Origin: Antribacter gilvus
GTDB taxonomy: Bacteria; Actinomycetota; Actinomycetes; Actinomycetales; Cellulomonadaceae
Assembly (NCBI RefSeq): GCF_003946865.1
Contig: NZ_QXTH01000012.1
Coordinates: forward strand, 1 to 64,000
DNA length: 64,000 nt
Direction of reading: 5' to 3'
The number at the start of each line of letters is the position of its first letter. Position 1 is the first letter of the stretch. Below, one piece after another: positions 1-8,948 of this stretch. The notes below the pieces were generated by a model. That model saw nothing but the letters and a program-made list of their open reading frames with translations. It was not told the origin of the DNA and did no database searches. A program made the position numbers and the translations under genes.

Positions 1-15
1 ATGACAAACCCGACC

Positions 16-140
16 GTGCACGATGTCCTGAGACACCACACCGTGCACGATGTCCCGAGACACAACCACGCACGATGTCCTGAGACATCACATGCATGAT
101 CGGCAGTTCGAACTACCGATCACGCACCGAACTGCCGATC
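16..140. repeat. Cluster of short palindromic repeats, probable insertion-element end
   Basis: Three copies of a roughly 21-base unit sit at 16-36, 43-63 and 68-88. Each contains an inverted repeat of the form GATGTC-nnnn-GACATC or a close variant. They are followed by a 13-base perfect inverted repeat (98-110 against 128-140, arms GATCGGCAGTTCG). Arrays of this kind resemble the region upstream of IS481-type transposase genes in actinobacteria; that link is from memory. The transposase would lie left of base 1, so only the repeat array is actually seen. Confidence 0.5.
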
Positions 141-212
141 GTCCACACCCGAACGTAGGCTCGGGGCAGCCGGCGCGCGCCGCCCGCCCGGCACCAGCGG
201 AGGGGGCCGCCC

Positions 213-1790
213 ATGGACCGGACCACGACCGGCGAGCCCGTCGAGGCCGGCACCGTCGCGGGCCGGGTCCGCGGCCGGTGGCGGGGCGACCCCGGGAGCA
301 GCGGGTCGTCGGCGGCCTTCCTGGGCATCCCGTTCGCGGAGCCGCCCGTGGGGGCGCTCCGCTTCGCCGCGCCCGTGCCGCACCGGCCGTGGCCGGGGGT
401 GCGTGACGCGCTCGAGCACGGCGCCACCGCGCAGCGTGGCGACCCGGGCGTCACGCTCATCCCCGAGCCCAGCGTGCCCGGCCCGTCCACGCTCAACGTG
501 AACGTCTTCACACCCTCCCCCGCACCCGCCCCGCCCGGCGAAGGGCTCCCCGTCCTCGTCTGGATCCACGGCGGCGGCTTCTACGCCGGCTCCCCCGCCA
601 GCCCCTGGTACGACGGCCGGGCGTTCAACCGCGACGGCGTCGTCGTGGTGACGATCTCGTACCGCCTCGGCTTCGACGGGTTCGGCTGGATCGAGGACGC
701 CCCGTCGAACCGCGGCGTCCGGGACTGGCTCCTTGCCCTCGCGTGGGTGCGCGACAACGTCGCGGCGTTCGGCGGGGACCCGGCGCGCGTGACGGTCGCG
801 GGCCAGTCGGCGGGCGGCGGCGCTGTCCTCACGCTCCTCGGGACGCCCGCGGCCCGCGGCCTGTTCCACCAGGCGTACGCGATGTCGGCGGTCTCGACGG
901 TGGTGCCCGCCGAGAACGCCGAACGGCTCGGGCGGCGCCTGGCGCGGCTCGGCGGCGTGCCGCCCACCCGGGCCGGGCTGTCGGCGCTCGGCGAGGAGCG
1001 GGTCCTCGCGCTCCAGCGGCGGGCCTCGCGTCCCGAGGGGCGCAACCCCGTCGCGATCCTCTCGAGGATGCTCGACGACGGGCTGTCGTTCGGCCCCACG
1101 GTCGACGACGACCTGGTCCCCCGGCCCACGCTGGACTCGCTCGCCGCCGGGACCGGCTCCGACGTGCCGCTCGTCCTCGGCACCACCGACGAGGAGTTCG
1201 TCAACGCCCTCGACAGCGCACGGCACCTGCTCCGGCTCGTCCCTCCCGGCCCGCTCCTGCGCGCGATCGGGATGTCGGCCGGCCGCGCGGCCTGGCTCGC
1301 CGCGCACGGGGAGCTCCGGCGGCGGGGCACCGCGGCCGTGCTCGGCCAGTACGTGACGGACCAGCTGTTCCGCACGCCGGCGCCCTTCGTCGCGGAGGTC
1401 CGCTCCCCCGCACCCACCTGGTTGTACCGCTTCGCGTGGCCCTCCCCCGCGCTCGGCGTGGCGGCCCACTGCCTGGACGTCCCGTTCTTCTACGACTGCC
1501 TCGACGCGCCGGGCGTCCCGGCGATCGCCGGCGCCGCCCCGCCCCAGGAGCTCGCCGACGCCGTGCACGGCAGCGCCGTCGCGTTCGCGGTGCAGGGCGA
1601 CCCCGGCTGGGCCCGGTACGACGACGGCACGCGGGTCGCCCGGGTGTTCGACGTCCCGGTCGAGGACGTACCCGACGCCTACGCGGGCGTCGCCCCGCGC
1701 CGGGTGCCACGTGCCCGCCGGGGCCGCGGCCGGGCCTCGGAGCGCACGACGGCCCACGCCGGGGGCGTTCGGCGCGGGCCGTCGGTATGA
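213..1790 (+). CDS. Type B carboxylesterase/lipase
   Basis: This 525-residue protein has the architecture of the alpha/beta-hydrolase carboxylesterase (COesterase) family, which hydrolyses carboxylic ester bonds. The oxyanion-hole motif HGGGF is at residues 119-123 and the nucleophile elbow GQSAGG puts the catalytic serine at 199. The [12 protein letters not shown] segment near residue 36 is the usual N-terminal family signature. A conserved acidic residue occurs in GTTDEEF near 328 and a candidate catalytic histidine in VAAHCLD near 425. No signal peptide is seen, so it is probably cytoplasmic. The ATG at 213 follows a purine-rich ribosome site. The gene converges on the pectate lyase gene with a 10-base gap. 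The natural substrate cannot be told from sequence. Confidence 0.88.
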   Translation: MDRTTTGEPVEAGTVAGRVRGRWRGDPGSSGSSAAFLGIPFAEPPVGALRFAAPVPHRPWPGVRDALEHGATAQRGDPGVTLIPEPSVPGPSTLNVNVFTPSPAPAPPGEGLPVLVWIHGGGFYAGSPASPWYDGRAFNRDGVVVVTISYRLGFDGFGWIEDAPSNRGVRDWLLALAWVRDNVAAFGGDPARVTVAGQSAGGGAVLTLLGTPAARGLFHQAYAMSAVSTVVPAENAERLGRRLARLGGVPPTRAGLSALGEERVLALQRRASRPEGRNPVAILSRMLDDGLSFGPTVDDDLVPRPTLDSLAAGTGSDVPLVLGTTDEEFVNALDSARHLLRLVPPGPLLRAIGMSAGRAAWLAAHGELRRRGTAAVLGQYVTDQLFRTPAPFVAEVRSPAPTWLYRFAWPSPALGVAAHCLDVPFFYDCLDAPGVPAIAGAAPPQELADAVHGSAVAFAVQGDPGWARYDDGTRVARVFDVPVEDVPDAYAGVAPRRVPRARRGRGRASERTTAHAGGVRRGPSV

Positions 1791-1800
1791 CAGGAGACGG

Positions 1801-3210
1801 TCAGGGGGCACCGGCTCCAGCGGACACGATCGACTTGACCGACGAGGCCGCGTCGAGCGTGTACGAGTAGGGGATCGAGCTCACCGAGCCGCCGGTCTGG
1901 CCGCTCCCCGATCCCACAAAGTGGTTGTTCCGCGCCACGAGGGTGCCGGCGGGCGAGCTGCCCTCACCCAGGTGGAACGGGTCGCTGGTGTTCTCGAAGT
2001 AGTTGCCCTCGACGAGCACGCCACCCTCCATGGTGGACGCGACGCCGTAGCTGCCGACGTTCGAGTACAGGTTGTTGTAGACGTGCACCGGGTTGCCGAA
2101 GCGGACGCGCGGGTTGCGCTGGTTGGTGCCGTCGAACCAGTTGTGGTGGTAGGTCACGCGCAGCTTCCCGCGGTCCTGCGACCCGTTGCTGTCGGAGTGG
2201 CCCACGAGCGAGTTCTTGTCGTGGCCGTCGAAGTGGTTCCACGAGATCGTCACGTAGTCCGAGCCGCGCTTGGTGTCGACGGAGCCGTCGTAGCCGATGC
2301 CGAACGTGTTGTGGTCCACCCAGACGTTGGTGGACGTCTCGATGTTGATCGCGTCGTCGTCCCAGCCGCCGAACCGGAGGTTGCGGACGACGACGTTCCG
2401 CTCGCCGACGATGCTGAGGCCGCAGCCCGTGATCCGGGCGCCGGACGCGCCCTCGACGGTGGTGTTCGAGCCCACGCGGATCATCCCGCTGCACGAGATG
2501 TTCCCCGAGACCCGCACGACCTTCGCGCTGTCGCTCGACACGGCGCTCGTGAGCGCCGACGCCGACGTCACCGTGACCGCCGACGCACCGCCGCCACCGG
2601 TGGTGCCGCCGTTCTGCGCCGCCCAGCCCGCGAGCCCGGTGGCGGGCGGGTTCGTGGAGCCGCCCACCCGGACGAGCTCCCACTGCTGGTTGTACTGGTT
2701 GCCGTCGGTGAGCTGGGTGACGGTGGCGCCGTCGGCCGTGGAGCGGTCCGTGACGGTGACCGCCTTGTTGCTGTGCCGGTTGACGAGCCGCACGCGGCCG
2801 CCCTCCGAGTCGACCAGGCGGAACTGCTGGTTGTACCCGTTGAGGTCGGTGTACTGGCGGAACCCGCCGCCGTCGGCGGTGCTCCACTCCCACAGGTCGA
2901 GGACCTTGCCGGAGTGCCGGTTCTGCAGGCGGTAGTAGCCGCCGCCGGAGTCGACGAACCGCCACTGCTGCCAGGCGCCGTCGTTCCGGGTCCACTGCTG
3001 CACGACGGCGCCGTCGGCCGTGGACCAGTCCGCGACCTCCATGGCCTTGCCGCTCTGGCGGTTGACGAGCACGTAGTACGCGCTCGTGTCGACGGTTGCC
3101 GCGCTCGCCGGCAGGGCCGCGAAACCTGCGCCGGCGAGGGCGAGCGTGATGGCGCCCGCAACGGCGATCCGCAGTCCTCGCATCGTGGCGCTGACCTTTC
3201 CGATCTTCAT
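1801..3210 (-). CDS. Secreted pectate lyase (PL1) with N-terminal CBM13-type lectin domain
   Basis: This 469-residue secreted enzyme should cleave polygalacturonate by beta-elimination outside the cell. A signal peptide occupies about residues 1-38 (basic start, hydrophobic core, ASAA end). A ricin-B/CBM13-like module at about 42-182 shows repeated QQW or QQF motifs and Gly-Lys-x-hydrophobic strands. A short glycine/threonine linker follows. The parallel beta-helix lyase domain covers about 215-469. Family marks are WVDHNTF at 297-303, the calcium-site acids around D309 and D312, and the catalytic arginine region QRNPRVR at 364-370. The ATG at 3210 is preceded by GAGGGGG. Two AT-containing palindromes upstream (3247-3258 and 3320-3327) look like LacI-family operators, suggesting induction by a sugar signal. 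Confidence 0.93.
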   Translation of the reverse strand: MKIGKVSATMRGLRIAVAGAITLALAGAGFAALPASAATVDTSAYYVLVNRQSGKAMEVADWSTADGAVVQQWTRNDGAWQQWRFVDSGGGYYRLQNRHSGKVLDLWEWSTADGGGFRQYTDLNGYNQQFRLVDSEGGRVRLVNRHSNKAVTVTDRSTADGATVTQLTDGNQYNQQWELVRVGGSTNPPATGLAGWAAQNGGTTGGGGASAVTVTSASALTSAVSSDSAKVVRVSGNISCSGMIRVGSNTTVEGASGARITGCGLSIVGERNVVVRNLRFGGWDDDAINIETSTNVWVDHNTFGIGYDGSVDTKRGSDYVTISWNHFDGHDKNSLVGHSDSNGSQDRGKLRVTYHHNWFDGTNQRNPRVRFGNPVHVYNNLYSNVGSYGVASTMEGGVLVEGNYFENTSDPFHLGEGSSPAGTLVARNNHFVGSGSGQTGGSVSSIPYSYTLDAASSVKSIVSAGAGAP

Positions 3211-3246
3211 TGATCCCCCTCAGGGTGAGAGTCGGTCCGAGGCGGT

Positions 3247-3258
3247 GGAAGCGCTTAC
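3247..3258. promoter_or_regulatory. Candidate LacI-family operator upstream of pectate lyase
   Basis: The 8-base palindrome AAGCGCTT (3249-3256) is flanked by a further pairing G and C, about 37 bases upstream of the pectate lyase start. Palindromes centred on CG are the usual target form of LacI-family sugar regulators, which control polysaccharide-degrading genes in Cellulomonas and relatives. No regulator gene lies beside it, so the assignment is inference. Confidence 0.45.
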
Positions 3259-3319
3259 CAGCCTCGCCGACCGACGGTACGACGGCCTTTACATCGATGG
3301 AAGCGGAACGGGGCGCCAA

Positions 3320-3327
3320 AATCGATT
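3320..3327. promoter_or_regulatory. Second candidate LacI-type palindrome
   Basis: The palindrome AATCGATT lies in a locally AT-richer patch 110 bases upstream of the pectate lyase start. Together with the AAGCGCTT site 71 bases away it could form a two-operator control region. It is short, so chance occurrence is possible. Confidence 0.3.
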
Positions 3328-3380
3328 AGGCGGGTCCTCAATCCTTTTCGGCAACGATTCGCACGCACGCGCGCGCGCCG

Positions 3381-4373
3381 TCAGCCGCGGTACGGGTTCG
3401 ACACGTACGTCCGCGAGAACGTCCCGGGGATCGTGAAGTACTCCGCCACCAGCTTGGCCGGGTCGGTCGCGAGCTCGCCGCGGGCGGGGAGGTCGTCGCC
3501 GTCGTCCCAGCCCCACGGGGCGTTCGCCGAGTTGGTGCCGCAGCCGCCGAAGGTGCCCGAGCCACAGCCGCCGGAGGTGTCGCCGGCGAACGCGCCATGG
3601 CTCGCGAACAGGCCCGCATCCGCACGACGCGACCACAGCCCGTCGGCGCCGAGCATGTCCACGAGCGCATAGCGGACGTCGCGGTCGTTCGGGCCGGACG
3701 GCGCCTCGGACACGGTCGACGGGTAGTAGACCACCCCGTCGCCGTTGATCTGGTACTGCGGGTGAGCCTTGAGGCCGTGACCCTTGGCCTCCTGCGCGGT
3801 GACCGGGTGGGCGAGGCCGTCCACCGGCGACGCGGCCAGGTTGAGCGTCCCGTCCACCGACTCCCTGCCGGAGCTCCACGTGCTGCCCGACGGCGTGTAC
3901 GAGTAGAAGTTCGTGTGCGCCACGGTGACGGCCCCGCGCAGCACGCCGTACGTCGAGCCGTCCTTCTCGACGGCGAGCAGCAGGCCCTCGGCGTCGTTCT
4001 CGTGCTCGGAGTCGAACGGCTGGTCCACCCAGTCGCGCGGGTGGAAGAACAGGTAGGTCAGGTACCAGTGCGTGGACGTCTCCACGACCGAGTAGTACGA
4101 CACCGCCGCGAACGACACGCCCGCCCGAGCCGCGTCGTCCCAGTTGTCGCGGGCGGTCCAGTCGCCGTCGAAGTCGATGCGCGTGACGTAGTCCGCTCGG
4201 CCGCCGAGCGCGTGGTCGCCCGTCTGGTCCACGTCCTGGTGGTGCACGGGGGCCCAGCGGAGCGCGAGCTGCGCGTGGGAGGCGACCGCCTGCGCGGGCG
4301 CGGCGGGCAGGACGGTCCCTACGACGGCGAGCGCCGCAGCGGCGGCGACGGCGAGAATCCTTCGGTCGAGCAT
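3381..4373 (-). CDS. Secreted protein of unknown function
   Basis: I do not recognise the family of this 330-residue protein. The start at 4373 is chosen because it gives an excellent signal peptide (MLDRRIL, a long alanine/valine core, APAQA cleavage site at about residue 29) and because a GAGGAGG ribosome site lies six bases upstream. A longer in-frame start at 4430 would spoil the signal peptide. The mature part is rich in aromatic and acidic residues and has a HENDAEG motif near residue 123, which could bind a metal. A cysteine- and glycine-rich stretch near residue 270 could form a disulfide. It follows the pectate lyase gene on the opposite side of its control region, so it may be an extracellular enzyme or binding protein, but no reaction can be named. 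Confidence 0.75.
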   Translation of the reverse strand: MLDRRILAVAAAAALAVVGTVLPAAPAQAVASHAQLALRWAPVHHQDVDQTGDHALGGRADYVTRIDFDGDWTARDNWDDAARAGVSFAAVSYYSVVETSTHWYLTYLFFHPRDWVDQPFDSEHENDAEGLLLAVEKDGSTYGVLRGAVTVAHTNFYSYTPSGSTWSSGRESVDGTLNLAASPVDGLAHPVTAQEAKGHGLKAHPQYQINGDGVVYYPSTVSEAPSGPNDRDVRYALVDMLGADGLWSRRADAGLFASHGAFAGDTSGGCGSGTFGGCGTNSANAPWGWDDGDDLPARGELATDPAKLVAEYFTIPGTFSRTYVSNPYRG

Positions 4374-4439
4374 GTGTCCTCCTCGGTCCGGGTTGGCAAA
4401 CAGCCACCATCCTCCGGACAAACAGGACACACCACATGA

Positions 4440-5252
4440 CTACTGGGCGACCATCACATGACCCGCGGCCGAAGTTTCGGACCGGGGTGCGAGCGTGAGG
4501 ATCTCGGCCCCCTCGCTCGTGATCGCGATCGTGTGCTCGCTGTGCGCCGTGCGACACCCGGTCGCGCTCCGGAGCGTCCACCCGTCGGCATCCGTGATGA
4601 GCCTGTCGGTGTCCGCCATGGCCCAGGGCTCGAGGGCCAGCAGCAACCCGGGTCGCAGCACGTATCCCCGGCCAGGCCGTCCGGAGTTCGCGACATGGGG
4701 GTCCTGGTGCATGGTCGACCCGATGCCGTGGCCACCGAACTCGGTGTTGATCGCGTAGCCCGCCTCGGCGAGGACGGTCCCGATCGCGTGGGAGACGTCG
4801 CCGACCCGCGCCCCGGGAACCGCGGCGGCGATCCCTGCGTCGAGCGCGCGCTCGGTCGCGCGGATCAGCGCGACGCTCTCCGGCGGCCGTGACCCGCCCA
4901 CGACGAAGCTGATCGCCGCGTCCGCGGCGATCCCGCGCAGGGAGACGGCGAGGTCGAGGGTCAGCAGGTCGCCGTCCGCGAGCGCCTGGTCGTGCGGCAT
5001 CCCGTGGAGCACCGCGTCGTTGACGGCCGTGCAGATGTGGTGACCGAACGGTCCGCGCCCGAAGGACGGCGCATAGTCGACGTAGCAGGACTGCGCCCCG
5101 GCCTCGGCGATCATGGTCGCGGCCCACCGGTCGATCTCCAGGAGGTTGGTGCCGACCGTGCAGCGGCTCCTCAGCGCCTGCAGGATGCCGCCCACCAGGG
5201 CACCGGTGTCCCGTGCGCGGGCCACCTCGGCGGGGTTCAGGATCTCGATCAT
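4440..5252 (-). CDS. map: Type I methionine aminopeptidase
   Basis: This 270-residue enzyme should remove the N-terminal methionine from new proteins. It has the pita-bread fold signature, and all five metal ligands can be placed: D100, D111, H175, E208 and E239, with the substrate-binding histidine at H83 in HGMPHD. It lacks the N-terminal zinc-finger or SH3-binding extension of longer forms. It is probably a second, accessory copy, because it does not sit with secY-adk-infA as the housekeeping gene usually does in actinobacteria. It diverges from a small XRE regulator across a 67-base gap holding a 10-base direct repeat, so its expression is probably controlled by that regulator. Confidence 0.9.
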   Translation of the reverse strand: MIEILNPAEVARARDTGALVGGILQALRSRCTVGTNLLEIDRWAATMIAEAGAQSCYVDYAPSFGRGPFGHHICTAVNDAVLHGMPHDQALADGDLLTLDLAVSLRGIAADAAISFVVGGSRPPESVALIRATERALDAGIAAAVPGARVGDVSHAIGTVLAEAGYAINTEFGGHGIGSTMHQDPHVANSGRPGRGYVLRPGLLLALEPWAMADTDRLITDADGWTLRSATGCRTAHSEHTIAITSEGAEILTLAPRSETSAAGHVMVAQ

Positions 5253-5279
5253 GCGACGCCTCTCTCTACCGCTCCAATA

Positions 5280-5303
5280 ACTATACCGGTCATACTATCC
5301 CGG
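5280..5303. promoter_or_regulatory. Direct repeat between map and the XRE regulator, candidate operator
   Basis: ACTATACCGG at 5280-5289 and ACTATCCCGG at 5294-5303 match at nine of ten bases with a 14-base period, inside the AT-rich divergent promoter gap. TATAGT on the minus strand here is a plausible -10 element for map. Placement between a divergent regulator and its neighbour suggests an operator for the XRE protein. Confidence 0.4.
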
Positions 5304-5319
5304 GATTAGAATTGGAACC

Positions 5320-5619
5320 ATGGTCAGGCTGCCCCTCACTCCCGCTGAGATCGAACGCGGACAACGCCTCGGCGCGCTGCTCCGTCGCGCCCGTGCGGAC
5401 CGCTCGATGCTCGAGGTCGCGCTGGACGCACGCGTCTCCCCCGAGACGCTCCGCAAGATCGAGTCGGGCCGGGTGGCGACGCCCGCCTTCTCCACCATCG
5501 CCGCGATCGCCGACGTCCTCGGCCTCTCCCTCGACGCCGTGTGGGCCGAGGTCAACCAGCCCGAGCGCGACGCCGCACCCGCCGGTGGGCGCACCACCCG
5601 AGCGCGGCTGGCCTCCTGA
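5320..5619 (+). CDS. Small XRE-family helix-turn-helix regulator
   Basis: This 99-residue protein consists almost entirely of an XRE/Cro-type DNA-binding domain (residues about 15-75, with SPETLRKIESGRVATPAF as the recognition region). A short basic tail (TTRARLAS) follows. No ligand-binding domain is present, so it probably acts as a dimeric repressor or activator. It is divergent from a methionine aminopeptidase gene and separated by only 67 bases, which suggests control of that gene and of itself. The partner signal is unknown. It could alternatively be the antitoxin-like half of a two-gene unit, but no toxin-like gene is adjacent. Confidence 0.85.
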   Translation: MVRLPLTPAEIERGQRLGALLRRARADRSMLEVALDARVSPETLRKIESGRVATPAFSTIAAIADVLGLSLDAVWAEVNQPERDAAPAGGRTTRARLAS

Positions 5620-5648
5620 CCCGGTCCCCGAGCCGGGGCCGACGACGA

Positions 5649-5680
5649 AGGGGTCACCTTCCGTACGGAAGGTGACCCCT
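5649..5680. terminator. 32-base perfect palindrome between convergent genes
   Basis: A perfect 16-base-pair inverted repeat with no spacer lies between the ends of the XRE gene and der. It has no U-tract on either side. Its place at a convergent junction suggests a two-way transcription terminator. Confidence 0.65.
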
Positions 5681-5698
5681 GGGCGCCGTCGGGCAGCG

Positions 5699-7222
5699 TC
5701 AGCGCTTGCGCTTCTCCCGCACGCGGACGCTGATCGCGATGGGCGTGCCCTCGAAGCCGAACGTCTCACGCAGGCGGCGCTCGATGTACCGGCGGTAGCC
5801 CGCCTCGAGGAAGCCGGTCGCGAAGATGACGAACCGCGGCGGCCGCGTGGACGCCTGCGTGGCGAACAGGATGCGCGGCTGCTTGCCGCCGCGCAGCGGG
5901 TGCGGGTGCCCCGCCACGAGCTCACCGAGGAACGCGTTGAGCTTGCCCGTGGGGATGCGCGTGTCCCACGACGCGAGCGAGCGCTCGATCGCCGGGACCA
6001 GCTTGTCCGTGTGCCAGCCGGTGCGGGCCGAGACGTTGACGCGGGGCGCCCACGTGACCTGGACCAGGTCCTTCTCGATCTCCCGCTCCAGGTACGGACG
6101 ACGGTCCTCGTCCATCAGGTCCCACTTGTTGTAGGCGATGACGAGGGCGCGGCCCGCGTCCACCACCTGCGAGATGACGCGGGTGTCCTGCTCGGTCAGC
6201 GGCGCCGACGCGTCCACGAGGACCACGCCGATCTCCGCCTTCTCGATCGCGGCCTGCGTGCGCAGCGAGGCGTAGAAGTCGGCCCCCTTGGTCTGGTGCA
6301 CGCGACGGCGGATGCCTGCCGTGTCCACGAACCAGTACGGGATGCCGCGAAGCTCGACCAGCTCGTCGACCGGGTCGCGCGTGGTTCCCGCGACCTCGTC
6401 GACGACGACGCGCTCGGAGCCGGCGATCTTGTTCAGCAGCGAGGACTTGCCGACGTTCGGGCGGCCCACCAGGGCCACGCGGCGCGGGCCCGCGGGCCGC
6501 GCCGTGCCGTGCCCGGAGACGGTCGGCAGGATCTTCATCGCGGCGTCGAGCAGCTCGCCCATGCCACGGCCGTGGAGGGCCGAGATGGGGAACGGCTCGC
6601 CCAGGCCGAGGCTCCACAGGTAGGCGGCGTCCGCCTCGCCCGAGGGTCCGTCGACCTTGTTGGCGCACAGCAGCACCGGCTTGCCGGAGCGGCGCAGGAG
6701 CGCCACCACCCGCTCGTCGGTGGCCGTGGCGCCCACCGTGGCGTCGACGACGAAGATCACGGCGTCGGCCAGCGAGATCGCGACCTCCGCCTGCTCGGCG
6801 ACCTTGGACTCGATCCCGGCGACGTCGACCTCCCAGCCGCCGGTGTCGACCAGCAGGAACTCGCGTCCCGACCACTCGGCCGGGTAGCTCACGCGGTCGC
6901 GCGTGACGCCGGGCTTGTCCTCGACGACCGCCTCGCGGCGGCCGATGATGCGGTTGACGAGCGTGGACTTGCCCACGTTCGGGCGGCCGATGATGGCCAG
7001 CACGGGAAGCGGCGCCTCGGGCACGCGCCCGGCGTCGGCGTCCCACTCGCCGTCGATGAGGGAGCGGTCCTCGTCGTCCAGCTCGAAGTCCTCGAGTCCG
7101 GCACGCAGCGCACGTTCGCGCGCGGCCTCCTCCTCGGTCTCGACGAGCGTCTCGGTCGGGTCCGCCGGCGCGCCGTCAGGGGTGTCGACGGAGTCGACCA
7201 GGTCAGGTGCGTCGTGGCTCAT
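5699..7222 (-). CDS. der: Ribosome-assembly GTPase Der (EngA)
   Basis: This essential GTPase acts in 50S ribosomal subunit maturation. It has two tandem GTPase domains, each with a GRPNVGKS P-loop: the first at residues 79-87 and the second near residue 257. DTGGW and DTAGI serve as G3 motifs and NKVD and NKWD as G4 motifs. A KH-like C-terminal domain ends in the basic tail REKRKR. The 507-residue length exceeds the usual 440-490 because of an acidic N-terminal extension of about 70 residues, which is common in actinobacteria. It starts four bases after the cmk stop and is the last gene of the xerD-parA-scpA-scpB-rluB-cmk-der run. Confidence 0.97.
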   Translation of the reverse strand: MSHDAPDLVDSVDTPDGAPADPTETLVETEEEAARERALRAGLEDFELDDEDRSLIDGEWDADAGRVPEAPLPVLAIIGRPNVGKSTLVNRIIGRREAVVEDKPGVTRDRVSYPAEWSGREFLLVDTGGWEVDVAGIESKVAEQAEVAISLADAVIFVVDATVGATATDERVVALLRRSGKPVLLCANKVDGPSGEADAAYLWSLGLGEPFPISALHGRGMGELLDAAMKILPTVSGHGTARPAGPRRVALVGRPNVGKSSLLNKIAGSERVVVDEVAGTTRDPVDELVELRGIPYWFVDTAGIRRRVHQTKGADFYASLRTQAAIEKAEIGVVLVDASAPLTEQDTRVISQVVDAGRALVIAYNKWDLMDEDRRPYLEREIEKDLVQVTWAPRVNVSARTGWHTDKLVPAIERSLASWDTRIPTGKLNAFLGELVAGHPHPLRGGKQPRILFATQASTRPPRFVIFATGFLEAGYRRYIERRLRETFGFEGTPIAISVRVREKRKR

Positions 7223-7226
7223 GTGC

Positions 7227-7988
7227 TCATTCTCCCAGGGTCGACGGTGCCGGGGCCTGCTCGCGGCCGGTCATCTGCGTGACGACCCCGAGCACCGCCT
7301 GCACCGTCTGGTCGAAGTCCAGGTCGGACGAGTCCACCGTCACCACGCCGTCGGCTGCGACGAGGAACTGCGACACCGTCGCGTCGTCCCTGTCGCGCCG
7401 CAGCACCTGGTCCTTGGTGGCCTCGACGGCCTTCTCGTCTGCTGCTCCGTGCACCTCGAGCGAACGGCGGCGCAGGCGCGCCTCCTCGCTGGCGGTCAGG
7501 AGGATCCGGGCGTCGGCGTCGGGCGCCACGACCGTGGTGATGTCGCGGCCCTCGGCGACCACGCCGCGTCCGCCGGAGAACGTCGCCCCGGGGCCGGACT
7601 CGGCCTCGACGACGGCGCGCTGGCGGCGGCGGAGCTCGGCGCGGACCTCCAGGTTGGTGGCCACCGCCGACACCGCGGCCGTGACCTCGGTGGTGCGGAT
7701 CGCGTCGGTGACGTCGCGGCCCTCGACCTCGACGCCCGGCTCGGCGGGGTCGAGGCCCATGACCAGCGGCATCACGCGCACGGCGTGCGCGACGGCGTGC
7801 TGGTCCGTCAGGTCCTCGCCGCGCTGCAGGCACCACACGGTGGCCGCCCGGTACATCGCACCCGTGTCGAGGTACGCCAGGCCGAGCTCGTGGGCGACGG
7901 CGCGCGAGACGCTCGACTTGCCCGATCCCGACGGCCCGTCGATGGCGACGACGATCCCCACGCCCATGCTCCCCTCGGTCTGCGTCAC
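7227..7988 (-). CDS. cmk: Cytidylate kinase
   Basis: This cytosolic enzyme phosphorylates CMP and dCMP with ATP in pyrimidine nucleotide recycling. The 253-residue protein shows the P-loop GPSGSGKSS at 18-26, the [10 protein letters not shown] substrate motif near 41-50, and the [11 protein letters not shown] segment typical of CMP kinases. The start region overlaps the end of rluB by four bases and der follows four bases after the stop, so the three are almost certainly co-transcribed and translationally coupled. Confidence 0.97.
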   Translation of the reverse strand: MTQTEGSMGVGIVVAIDGPSGSGKSSVSRAVAHELGLAYLDTGAMYRAATVWCLQRGEDLTDQHAVAHAVRVMPLVMGLDPAEPGVEVEGRDVTDAIRTTEVTAAVSAVATNLEVRAELRRRQRAVVEAESGPGATFSGGRGVVAEGRDITTVVAPDADARILLTASEEARLRRRSLEVHGAADEKAVEATKDQVLRRDRDDATVSQFLVAADGVVTVDSSDLDFDQTVQAVLGVVTQMTGREQAPAPSTLGE

Positions 7989-8932
7989 AGGTCCACAGCC
8001 CCCATGAGGGTGCCCAGCTCCACGCGGCCCAGGACGCGGTAGCGCCCGGCCTTGAGGTCGCCCAGCGGGATGGGGCCGATCCGCGTGCGCACGAGCCGGG
8101 TCACCGGGTGACCCACCGACTCGAACATGCGGCGCACGATCCGGTTGCGGCCCTCGTGGAGCACCACCTCGACCATGGTGAGGCCCGGGACCTCGTCGAC
8201 GACACGGAACTTGTCCAGCTTGGCGGGCCCGTCCTCGAGCTCGACACCCGTCATCAGCTGCTTGCCGACGCGCGGGTACACCTCGCCGCCCTCGACGGTC
8301 ACCAGGTAGGTCTTCTGGATCTCGTACTTGGGGTGCGCCAGCCGGTTCGCCAGCTCGCCGTCGTTCGTGAGGATGATGAGACCCTCGCTCTCGGCGTCGA
8401 GGCGACCCACGTGGAAGAGGCGCTCCTCACGGTCGCGGACCAGGTCGGCGAGCGTGGGGCGGCCCATCGGGTCGCTCATCGACGACACCACGCCCAACGG
8501 CTTGTTCAGCACCAGCGTGATCTTGTCCTGGTCGAGCTGGATGCGGAGCCCGTCCACGTGGATGATCGCCGTCGCCGGGTCCACGCGGACGCCGAGCTCG
8601 GTGACGATGATCCCGTCGACCTCGACGTGGCCGCCCGCGATGAGGTCCTCGCACGCGCGGCGCGAGCCGAGGCCCGCCGTGGCGAGCACCTTCTGCAGCC
8701 GGACGCCGTCGGCGACGTGGACGTCGCGCATCGGGACGGTCGGGTCCTGCACGGGGCGCTGCCCCGGCGTCCGCTGCGGCCCGCCGGTGCGCTTCCCCGC
8801 GCTCCGCGGGGCGCCTCCCCGGCCGGCGGCCGGCTTTCCGCCGGTGGGCTTCTTGGGCCCACCCTGCCCTCGGTGGTTGCCCTTGGGGCCTTCTCCTGCG
8901 CGGCGGCTCCCGCCGCGGCGATCCTCGTTCAT
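7985..8932 (-). CDS. rluB: Large-subunit rRNA pseudouridine synthase (RluB/RsuA family)
   Basis: This 315-residue enzyme converts a uridine in 23S rRNA to pseudouridine. After a low-complexity basic N-terminus rich in Gly, Arg, Lys and Pro (about residues 1-65) come an S4 RNA-binding domain (VRLQKVLATAGLGSRR region) and the catalytic domain. The catalytic aspartate is in GRLDAESEGL. The start at 8932 (MNEDRR) is preferred over an in-frame ATG at 9079, which would overlap scpB by 131 bases and add a sequence unlike any known domain. The gene lies downstream of scpB, its usual neighbour. Confidence 0.94.
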   Translation of the reverse strand: MNEDRRGGSRRAGEGPKGNHRGQGGPKKPTGGKPAAGRGGAPRSAGKRTGGPQRTPGQRPVQDPTVPMRDVHVADGVRLQKVLATAGLGSRRACEDLIAGGHVEVDGIIVTELGVRVDPATAIIHVDGLRIQLDQDKITLVLNKPLGVVSSMSDPMGRPTLADLVRDREERLFHVGRLDAESEGLIILTNDGELANRLAHPKYEIQKTYLVTVEGGEVYPRVGKQLMTGVELEDGPAKLDKFRVVDEVPGLTMVEVVLHEGRNRIVRRMFESVGHPVTRLVRTRIGPIPLGDLKAGRYRVLGRVELGTLMGAVDL

Positions 8933-8948
8933 CGTCTGCTTTCCGTCG

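Noticed and set aside
50-406. Plus-strand frame overlapping the esterase start
   Set aside because: It passes through the palindromic repeats and out of frame into the esterase; no domain or ribosome site supports it.
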